Source: Pseudomonas shahriarae (GTDB lineage: Bacteria; Pseudomonadota; Gammaproteobacteria; Pseudomonadales; Pseudomonadaceae). Taken from it: a stretch of DNA of 64,000 nucleotides. A model generated the notes under the pieces. That model was not told the origin of the DNA and did no database searches. It saw nothing but the letters and a program-made list of their open reading frames with translations. Both the position numbers and the translations under genes were made by a program. The stretch spans positions 2,108,001 through 2,172,000 of the forward strand of contig NZ_CP077085.1 in the NCBI RefSeq assembly GCF_014268455.2. The letters run 5' to 3'. This document shows positions 57,660 through 64,000 of the stretch, one piece after another (positions within the stretch are counted from its first letter, which is position 1; the number at the start of each line of letters is the position of its first letter).

Positions 57660-57689
57660 CAAGGGGGCGGATGAAGATTCGCCCCCTTG
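57660..57689 (+). terminator. Intrinsic terminator after gyrA
   Basis: CAAGGGGGCG (57660-57669) pairs perfectly with CGCCCCCTTG (57680-57689), followed by TTATTTG. It lies 9 nt past the gyrA stop. Confidence 0.8.
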
Positions 57690-57731
57690 TTATTTGTCCC
57701 CTTTGAAAATTTGCAATACTGCGCATTCCCT

Positions 57732-57821
57732 TGTGGGAGCGGGCTTGCTCGCGAAGGCGGTGTATCAGTCAGCGCATGTGTGGCCTGACACGCCGCCTTC
57801 GCGAGCACGCCCGCTCCCACA
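57732..57821. repeat. REPIN between gyrA and serC
   Basis: TGTGGGAGCGGGCTTGCTCG faces its complement ending CTCCCACA at 57821, with one base changed in the second arm (GAGCACGCC against GGCTTGCTC). A long frame running through it into serC is not coding at its start. Confidence 0.95.
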
Positions 57822-57877
57822 TGGGGTTATGTGTCGAACACGAATTATGTGACCACCAGATCAGAGCGAGATTGGAT

Positions 57878-58963
57878 GTGAGCAAGAGAGCCTATAACTT
57901 CTGTGCTGGCCCCGCGGCACTTCCTGAAGCAGTCCTGCAGCGTGCGCAGGGTGAACTCCTCGACTGGCATGGCAAAGGCCTCTCGGTCATGGAAATGAGC
58001 CATCGCAGCGATGAGTTCGTGTCCATTGCCACCAAGGCCGAGCAGGATCTGCGTGACCTGCTGGACATTCCGTCGGACTACAAGGTGCTGTTCCTGCAGG
58101 GCGGCGCCAGCCAGCAATTTGCCCAATTGCCGCTGAACCTGTTGCCCGAAGACGGGACTGCCGACTATATCGACACCGGTATCTGGTCGCAGAAGGCCAT
58201 TGAAGAAGCCTCGCGCTACGGCAATATCAACGTGGCCGGTACGGCCAAGCCTTACGATTATTTCGCTATTCCAGGCCAGAATGAGTGGAAGCTGTCCAAG
58301 GACGCGTCCTACGTTCACTACGTGCAGAACGAAACCATCGGCGGCCTGGAATTCGACTGGGTGCCTGAAGTGGGTGATGTCCCGTTGGTGTGCGACATGT
58401 CCTCGGACATTCTCTCGCGCCCGATGGATGTGTCGCGCTACGGCATGATCTACGCCGGCGCACAGAAGAACATCGGTCCAAGCGGCATCCTGGTCAACAT
58501 CATCCGTGAAGACCTGCTCGGGCGTGCTCGCTCGGTGTGCCCGACCATGCTCAACTACAAGGTCGCGGCCGACAACGGCTCGATGTACAACACCCCGCCG
58601 GCCTTTGCCTGGTACCTCTCGGGCCTGGTGTTCGAGTGGCTCAAGGAGCAGGGCGGTGTGGCTGCCATGGGCAAGCTCAACGAAGAGAAGAAGCGCACTC
58701 TGTACGACTTCATCGACGCCAGCGGCCTGTACAGCAACCCGATCAGCCTGAGCGCCCGCTCGTGGATGAACGTGCCGTTCCGCCTGGCCGACGACCGCCT
58801 GGACAAGCCATTTTTGGCCGGTGCCGACGAGCGTGGCCTGTTGAACCTCAAGGGCCATCGTTCGGTAGGCGGCATGCGCGCCTCGATCTACAACGCCGTC
58901 GACATCAATGCCATCAAGGCGCTGGTGGCCTACATGGCAGAGTTCGAAAAGGAACACGGCTAA
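57878..58963 (+). CDS. serC: Phosphoserine aminotransferase SerC
   Basis: A 361-residue PLP enzyme making 3-phosphoserine (serine synthesis) and 4-phosphohydroxythreonine (pyridoxal phosphate synthesis). The N-terminus SKRAYNFCAGPAALPE, the PLP lysine in YAGAQKNIGPSG near residue 197 and RSVGGMRASIYNA near the end are characteristic. The start is the GTG at 57878, giving the family's usual length; the upstream frame crosses a REPIN. Its stop overlaps the pheA start (TAATG). Confidence 0.95.
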   Translation: MSKRAYNFCAGPAALPEAVLQRAQGELLDWHGKGLSVMEMSHRSDEFVSIATKAEQDLRDLLDIPSDYKVLFLQGGASQQFAQLPLNLLPEDGTADYIDTGIWSQKAIEEASRYGNINVAGTAKPYDYFAIPGQNEWKLSKDASYVHYVQNETIGGLEFDWVPEVGDVPLVCDMSSDILSRPMDVSRYGMIYAGAQKNIGPSGILVNIIREDLLGRARSVCPTMLNYKVAADNGSMYNTPPAFAWYLSGLVFEWLKEQGGVAAMGKLNEEKKRTLYDFIDASGLYSNPISLSARSWMNVPFRLADDRLDKPFLAGADERGLLNLKGHRSVGGMRASIYNAVDINAIKALVAYMAEFEKEHG

Positions 58964-60057
58964 TGTCTGAGCAAGAACTCAAGGCCCTGCGTGTGCGCAT
59001 TGACGCCCTGGACACCAAAGTCCTGGAGCTGATCAGTGAGCGGGCGCGGTGTGCCCAGGAAGTGGCGCGGGTCAAGATGGCCTCCCTGGCTGAAGGCGAA
59101 GTGCCGGTATTTTACCGTCCGGAGCGCGAAGCCCAGGTGCTCAAGCGCGTGATGGAGCGTAACCAGGGGCCGCTGGGCAATGAAGAAATGGCGCGCTTGT
59201 TTCGCGAGATCATGTCTTCGTGCCTGGCCCTTGAACAGCCCTTGAAAGTGGCTTACCTCGGCCCCGAGGGGACCTTCACCCAGGCGGCGGCCATGAAGCA
59301 CTTCGGTCACGCAGTGATCAGCAAGCCGATGGCCGCCATCGACGAAGTGTTCCGTGAAGTGGCCGCTGGCGCAGTGAATTTTGGTGTGGTGCCGGTGGAA
59401 AACTCCACCGAGGGCGCAGTCAACCACACCCTCGACAGCTTCCTTGAACACGACATGGTGATCTGTGGCGAAGTCGAGCTGCGTATTCACCATCATTTGC
59501 TGGTGGGTGAAAACACCAAGACCGACAGCATCAGCCGCATTTACTCCCACGCCCAGTCCCTGGCCCAGTGCCGCAAGTGGCTGGATGCCCATTACCCGAA
59601 TGTCGAGCGCGTGGCGGTGTCCAGCAACGCCGAAGCGGCCAAGCGGGTCAAGGGTGAGTGGAACTCGGCGGCGATTGCCGGGGATATGGCGGCTGGCCTG
59701 TACGGCCTGACGCGCCTGGCCGAGAAAATCGAGGATCGCCCGGATAACTCCACACGCTTTTTGATGATCGGCAACCAGGAAGTGCCTCCAACCGGCGACG
59801 ACAAGACCTCGATCATTGTCTCAATGAGCAACAAGCCTGGCGCGCTGCATGAACTGCTGGTGCCGTTCCACGACAACGGGATAGACCTGACACGCATCGA
59901 GACGCGTCCTTCGCGCAGCGGTAAATGGACTTATGTGTTCTTTATCGACTTCGTCGGCCACCACCGTGATCCGCTGGTCAAGAGTGTGCTGGAGAAAATC
60001 AGTCAGGAAGCCGTGGCACTCAAGGTGCTGGGCTCTTACCCGAAAGCGGTTTTGTGA
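58963..60057 (+). CDS. pheA: Bifunctional chorismate mutase / prephenate dehydratase
   Basis: A 364-residue enzyme for phenylalanine synthesis. An N-terminal chorismate mutase helix domain (about residues 1-90; LRVRIDALDTKVLELISERA) precedes the dehydratase (about 95-270; AYLGPEGTFTQAA, VPVENSTEGAVN, and STRFLMIG with the catalytic Thr). A C-terminal ACT domain (about 283-360; NKPGALHELLVPF, IETRPSRSGKWTYVFFID) should give feedback inhibition by phenylalanine. The ATG shares its A with the serC stop, and AAAAGGAA lies upstream. Confidence 0.97.
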   Translation: MSEQELKALRVRIDALDTKVLELISERARCAQEVARVKMASLAEGEVPVFYRPEREAQVLKRVMERNQGPLGNEEMARLFREIMSSCLALEQPLKVAYLGPEGTFTQAAAMKHFGHAVISKPMAAIDEVFREVAAGAVNFGVVPVENSTEGAVNHTLDSFLEHDMVICGEVELRIHHHLLVGENTKTDSISRIYSHAQSLAQCRKWLDAHYPNVERVAVSSNAEAAKRVKGEWNSAAIAGDMAAGLYGLTRLAEKIEDRPDNSTRFLMIGNQEVPPTGDDKTSIIVSMSNKPGALHELLVPFHDNGIDLTRIETRPSRSGKWTYVFFIDFVGHHRDPLVKSVLEKISQEAVALKVLGSYPKAVL

Positions 60058-60066
60058 GGCTTTGAC

Positions 60067-61179
60067 ATGAGTGGCAACTTCCTCGCCCTGGCGCAGTCGG
60101 GCGTGCAACAACTCTCGCCTTACGTTCCGGGCAAGCCTGTGGACGAGTTGGCGCGCGAGTTGAATCTGGATCCGGCGAAGATCGTCAAGCTGGCGAGCAA
60201 TGAAAACCCGTTGGGCCCAAGCCCCAAGGTGCTGGCCGCGATCCGTGAAGAATTGGCGGAGCTGACCCGTTATCCCGACGGTAACGGCTTTACGCTCAAG
60301 TCCCTGTTGGCCGAGCGCTGCCGGGTCGAGTTGAGCCAGGTCACCCTGGGCAACGGTTCCAACGACATCCTGGAGCTGGTGGCGCGTGCCTATCTGGCCC
60401 CTGGCCTGAACGCGGTATTCAGTGAGCACGCGTTTGCGGTGTATCCGATTGTCACCCAGGCGGTCGGTGCCGAGGCGCGGGTGATTGCGGCCAAGGACTG
60501 GGGGCATGACCTGCCGGCCATGCTGGCGGCCATTGATGCCCAGACCCGCGTGGTGTTTATCGCCAACCCGAACAATCCGACCGGTACCTGGTTCGGTGCC
60601 GACGCGCTGAACGAGTTCCTGCAGGATGTGCCTGAGCATGTGCTGGTGGTGTTGGACGAGGCTTACATCGAGTATGCCGAGGGCGGCGACCTGCCCGACG
60701 GCCTGGACTTCCTTGCGGCCTACCCGAACCTGCTGGTATCGCGCACCTTCTCCAAGGCCTATGGCCTGGCGTCGCTGCGGGTCGGCTACGGGTTATCCAC
60801 AGCTGTCGTCGCGGATGTGCTGAATCGCGTGCGCCAGCCGTTCAACGTCAACAGCCTGGCATTGGCGGCGGCTTGTGCGGCGCTCAAGGATGCCGAGTAC
60901 CTGGAAGAGGGGCGACGGATCAACGAAAGCGGCATGCAGCAGCTGCAGCAAGGCTTCCGCGAACTGGGTCTGAGCTGGATTGCGTCCAAGGGCAACTTTG
61001 TCTGCGTGGATCTCGCCCAAGAGGCCGCCCCGGTCTTCCAGGGTCTGCTGCGCGAAGGCGTGATCGTGCGTCCGGTGGCCAATTACGGCATGCCGAACCA
61101 CTTGCGCATCACCATCGGTTTGCCGGCTGAAAACAGTCGCTTCCTTGAGGCGTTGGCCAAGGTCCTGGCCCGTGGTTGA
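60067..61179 (+). CDS. hisC: Histidinol-phosphate aminotransferase
   Basis: A 370-residue fold-type I PLP aminotransferase. Visible are LASNENPLGPSPKV near residue 41, NPNNPTGTW near 165, the Asp of LDEAYIEYA and the PLP lysine in SRTFSKAYGLASLRVGY near 227. Located between pheA and tyrA, it is the second hisC type found in Pseudomonas and may also transaminate aromatic amino acid precursors, though that is inference from position. It follows pheA by 9 nt. Confidence 0.93.
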   Translation: MSGNFLALAQSGVQQLSPYVPGKPVDELARELNLDPAKIVKLASNENPLGPSPKVLAAIREELAELTRYPDGNGFTLKSLLAERCRVELSQVTLGNGSNDILELVARAYLAPGLNAVFSEHAFAVYPIVTQAVGAEARVIAAKDWGHDLPAMLAAIDAQTRVVFIANPNNPTGTWFGADALNEFLQDVPEHVLVVLDEAYIEYAEGGDLPDGLDFLAAYPNLLVSRTFSKAYGLASLRVGYGLSTAVVADVLNRVRQPFNVNSLALAAACAALKDAEYLEEGRRINESGMQQLQQGFRELGLSWIASKGNFVCVDLAQEAAPVFQGLLREGVIVRPVANYGMPNHLRITIGLPAENSRFLEALAKVLARG

Positions 61180-61189
61180 TGTGATTGCA

Positions 61190-63418
61190 ATGCAACCTGC
61201 TGTGCCTGTGATCGGTCGCCTGGTGGTGGTCGGTCTGGGATTGATTGGCGGCTCCTTTGCCAAGGGCCTGCGCGAAAGCGGCCTGTGTGGCGAAGTGGTC
61301 GGTGTGGACCTGGACCCGCAATCGCGCCAGTTGGCGGTAGAGCTGGGGGTGGTGGACCGCTGTGAGGCGGACTTGGCCGTTGCCTGCCAGGGCGCTGATG
61401 TCATTCAGTTGGCGGTGCCGATCCTGGCCATGGAAAAACTGTTGGCGTTGTTGGCCGGCATGGATCTGGGGCAGGCGATCCTCACGGATGTCGGCAGCGC
61501 CAAGGGCAATGTAGTGCGCGCGGCGCGCCTGGCGTTTGGCGGCATGCCGGCGCGGTTCGTGCCGGGGCATCCGATTGCCGGTTCCGAGCAGAGTGGGGTG
61601 GAAGCGTCCAACTCCCAGCTGTTCCGGCGGCACAAGGTGATCCTCACGCCGCTGGCAGAAACCGACCCGGCGGCCCTGGCCGTGGTGGATCGGCTGTGGC
61701 GCGAACTGGGCGCGGATGTCGAGCATATGCAGGTCGAGCGCCATGATGAAGTGCTGGCGGCGACCAGCCATCTGCCGCATCTGCTGGCTTTTGGCCTGGT
61801 GGATTCTCTGGCCAAGCGCAACGAGAACCTGGAGATTTTCCGTTACGCCGCCGGCGGTTTTCGCGATTTCACGCGAATTGCCGGGAGCGATCCGGTGATG
61901 TGGCACGACATCTTTCTCGCCAACCGCGAGGCCGTGTTGCGCACCCTGGACACCTTTCGCAGTGACCTCGACGCCTTGCGCGACGCGGTCGATGCGGGAG
62001 ATGGGCACCAGTTGCTGGGCGTCTTTACCCGGGCGCGAGTGGCGCGGGAGCACTTCAGCAAGATTCTCGCGCGCCGGGCGTATATGGATGCTGCCGCCAA
62101 TGCGGATGATGTGGTGTTTGTCGCCAATCCGGGCGGGCAGTTGAGCGGCAATATCCGGGTGCCGGGGGATAAATCCATTTCCCATCGCTCGATCATGCTC
62201 GGGTCGCTGGCGGAGGGTATTACCGAGGTCGAAGGGTTTCTCGAGGGTGAAGATGCCCTGGCGACCCTGCAGGCGTTCCGCGACATGGGCGTGGTGATCG
62301 AGGGCCCGCACCATGGGCGGGTGACTATCCATGGCGTTGGCCTGCACGGCTTGAAGCCTGCGCCGGGTCCGATTTATCTCGGTAACTCGGGTACGTCCAT
62401 GCGTCTGTTGTCCGGTTTATTGGCGGCGCAGCGTTTTGACAGCGTCCTGACCGGTGATGCCTCGCTGTCCAGGCGCCCGATGAATCGTGTGGCCAAGCCG
62501 TTGCGAGAAATGGGTGCGGTGATCGAGACCGGGCCCCAGGGGCAGCCGCCGCTGACTATTCGTGGCGGGCAGGTGCTCAAGGGTATGAATTACACGCTGC
62601 CGATGGCCAGTGCCCAGGTCAAATCCAGCCTGTTGCTGGCGGGGCTATACGCCGAAGGCCGGACGGCGGTGACCGAGCCTGCGCCCACCCGCGATCATAC
62701 TGAGCGCATGTTGCGCGGTTTTGGTTGCCCGGTGGAGGTTAAGGGGGCGACGGCAGCGGTTGAGTCAGGTCATGGGTTGGTGGCAACCCGCATTGAGGTG
62801 CCGGGCGACATTTCCTCTTCGGCGTTTTTCCTTGTGGCGGCTTCGATTGCCGAGGGTTCCGAGTTGTTGTTGGAGCATGTGGGGATCAATCCGACCCGCA
62901 CCGGGGTGATCGATATCCTGCGCCTGATGGGGGCAGACATTACCCTGGAAAACCCCCGTGAAGTGGGCGGCGAGCCGGTTGCAGACCTGCGTGTGCGCGC
63001 CGCACGGCTCAAGGGTATCGAGATTCCCCTGGCCCTGGTGCCCCTGGCTATCGACGAGTTCCCGGTGTTGTTTGTCGCCGCTGCCTGCGCCGAAGGGCGC
63101 ACGGTATTGCGTGGCGCCGAAGAGTTGCGGGTCAAGGAGTCCGATCGCATCCAGGTGATGGCCGACGGTCTGCTGGCGCTGGGGGTGAAGTGTGTGCCGA
63201 CCCCTGATGGGATTATCATTGATGGCGGCGGCATGACCGGTGGTGAGGTGCATGCCCACGGCGATCATCGGATTGCCATGGCATTCAGCGTGGCATCCCT
63301 GCGCGCCACTGCGCCGATTCGTATCCATGACTGTGCCAACGTAGCTACATCTTTTCCGAATTTTCTTACACTGTCTGCCCAAGTCGGCATGCGTGTTGCC
63401 CAAGAGGCTCAATTGTGA
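61190..63418 (+). CDS. Fused prephenate dehydrogenase / EPSP synthase (TyrA-AroA)
   Basis: A 742-residue fusion joining tyrosine synthesis to the sixth shikimate step. The dehydrogenase (about residues 1-290) starts with the NAD(P) fold [15 protein letters not shown] and has [11 protein letters not shown]. The EPSP synthase (about 310-742) has [29 protein letters not shown] and [16 protein letters not shown]. This fusion is a known Pseudomonas arrangement. The start is uncertain: ATG at 61190 is chosen, but GTGs at 61172, 61181 and 61208 are possible, and no strong ribosome site decides. It nearly touches the hisC stop and overlaps cmk by GTGA. Confidence 0.93.
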   Translation: MQPAVPVIGRLVVVGLGLIGGSFAKGLRESGLCGEVVGVDLDPQSRQLAVELGVVDRCEADLAVACQGADVIQLAVPILAMEKLLALLAGMDLGQAILTDVGSAKGNVVRAARLAFGGMPARFVPGHPIAGSEQSGVEASNSQLFRRHKVILTPLAETDPAALAVVDRLWRELGADVEHMQVERHDEVLAATSHLPHLLAFGLVDSLAKRNENLEIFRYAAGGFRDFTRIAGSDPVMWHDIFLANREAVLRTLDTFRSDLDALRDAVDAGDGHQLLGVFTRARVAREHFSKILARRAYMDAAANADDVVFVANPGGQLSGNIRVPGDKSISHRSIMLGSLAEGITEVEGFLEGEDALATLQAFRDMGVVIEGPHHGRVTIHGVGLHGLKPAPGPIYLGNSGTSMRLLSGLLAAQRFDSVLTGDASLSRRPMNRVAKPLREMGAVIETGPQGQPPLTIRGGQVLKGMNYTLPMASAQVKSSLLLAGLYAEGRTAVTEPAPTRDHTERMLRGFGCPVEVKGATAAVESGHGLVATRIEVPGDISSSAFFLVAASIAEGSELLLEHVGINPTRTGVIDILRLMGADITLENPREVGGEPVADLRVRAARLKGIEIPLALVPLAIDEFPVLFVAAACAEGRTVLRGAEELRVKESDRIQVMADGLLALGVKCVPTPDGIIIDGGGMTGGEVHAHGDHRIAMAFSVASLRATAPIRIHDCANVATSFPNFLTLSAQVGMRVAQEAQL

Positions 63419-64000
63419 ATATCAAAGCACCGGTGATTACCATCGACGGGCCAAGCGGCTCTGGCAAAGGCACTGTCGCGGGCCTGTTGGCCAAGCGCCT
63501 GGGTTGGTGCCTGCTGGATTCCGGGGCGTTGTATCGCCTGCTGGCTTTCGCGGCGCGCAATCACGGCGTCGACCTGACCAACGAAGCCTCGTTGGTGCTG
63601 CTGGCGGCGCACCTGGATGTGCAGTTCGTCGGTGCGACCGAAGGTCATGCGCTGCGCATTATCCTGGAAGGGGATGATGTGACGGATGATCTGCGCAACG
63701 AGCAGGTCGGCTCCTGGGCGTCCCAGGTTGCTGCGTTGCCTGCCGTGCGTGATGCATTGCTCCAGCGCCAGCGGGCTTTCCAGGAGCCGCCGGGCCTGGT
63801 GGCCGATGGTCGCGACATGGGCACCGTGGTGTTTCCCGAGGCGCCGCTGAAGATTTTCCTGACGGCCAGCGCCGAGGAGCGGGCGCGCCGCCGTTACTTG
63901 CAGTTGAAGGGCAAGGTGGATGGTGTTAGTCTGTCGAGTCTGCTAGATGAGATTCGTGCGCGCGATGAGCGCGACACCCAGCGTGCGGTAGCCCCGCTCA
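63415..64000 (+). CDS. cmk: Cytidylate kinase, truncated by the window end
   Basis: The first 195 residues of a CMP/dCMP kinase. The P-loop GPSGSGKGT is at residues 12-20, the CMP-binding [10 protein letters not shown] near 38, and [13 protein letters not shown] near 130. It starts with GTG overlapping the tyrA-aroA stop, with AAGAGG upstream, so it is part of the same transcript. The C-terminus lies beyond the window. Confidence 0.96.
   Translation, partial: MNIKAPVITIDGPSGSGKGTVAGLLAKRLGWCLLDSGALYRLLAFAARNHGVDLTNEASLVLLAAHLDVQFVGATEGHALRIILEGDDVTDDLRNEQVGSWASQVAALPAVRDALLQRQRAFQEPPGLVADGRDMGTVVFPEAPLKIFLTASAEERARRRYLQLKGKVDGVSLSSLLDEIRARDERDTQRAVAPL

Noticed and set aside
57731..57877. An N-terminal extension of SerC of about 49 residues
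   Set aside because: It translates the REPIN before serC. The GTG at 57878 gives the usual SerC length.

Overview
The window is about 64 kb of a GC-rich Pseudomonas chromosome, most like the P. fluorescens group. The evidence is the gene order (fumC-DUF2059-bolA-trhO-dsbA-ABC-rbdA; yciK-mupP-ubiG-mtaD/mtnA; gyrA-serC-pheA-hisC-tyrA/aroA-cmk), the tyrA-aroA fusion, the NAGGN osmolyte operon, and many REP/REPIN palindromes between genes. No tRNA, rRNA, CRISPR array, prophage or transposase gene was seen.

Layout. 0-7.3 kb: a small membrane protein, an isochorismatase-fold protein, prmB, a secreted alpha/beta hydrolase, aroC, an MFS carrier and an acireductone-dioxygenase-like protein. 7.4-15.6 kb: a LuxR-type DNA-binding protein, a DUF3509 protein, an acyl-CoA synthetase, an ankyrin protein, small membrane proteins, an LTA-synthase-like enzyme and an SDR. 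15.7-21.1 kb: a CsrA-family regulator, a YheU protein and the three-gene NAGGN operon (asnO-ngg-M42 peptidase). 21.4-28.8 kb: a 1606-aa leucine-rich-repeat/NEL ubiquitin-ligase-type toxin, mnmC, and a small gene matching only the C-terminal part of the NEL domain. 28.9-33.3 kb: polyphosphate:AMP phosphotransferase, a thiolase, a repeat block and an EamA transporter. 33.3-43.5 kb: fumC, DUF2059, bolA, trhO, a DsbA-family protein, an ABC exporter, rbdA, a TenA-like protein and a diguanylate cyclase. 43.5-44.7 kb: a gene-free, nearly symmetric block of repeats. 44.7-49.6 kb: yciK, mupP, ubiG, and divergent mtaD and mtnA. 49.7-54.7 kb: a second giant toxin (1643 aa) between mtnA and gyrA. 55-64 kb: gyrA and the serC-pheA-hisC-tyrA/aroA-cmk run, with cmk cut by the window edge.

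Functional themes. Aromatic amino acid synthesis is well represented (aroC, pheA, hisC, tyrA-aroA, plus serC). MtaD and MtnA belong to one methylthioadenosine salvage route, and the acireductone-dioxygenase-like protein would act later in it, but that protein lacks a metal ligand. Envelope and c-di-GMP functions include the LTA-synthase-like enzyme, mupP, rbdA and a second GGDEF protein. The two giant proteins are polymorphic toxins or effectors sharing a motif but ending in different effector domains.

The most unusual non-coding signal is a roughly 320-390-bp element present three times (about 31762-32148, 43855-44217 and 44364-44680). It folds into a long stem capped by two hairpins, followed by further helices. 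The stems change sequence between copies while keeping their pairing, which points to a selected structured RNA or single-stranded DNA. Each copy's 3' end adjoins a REP sequence.
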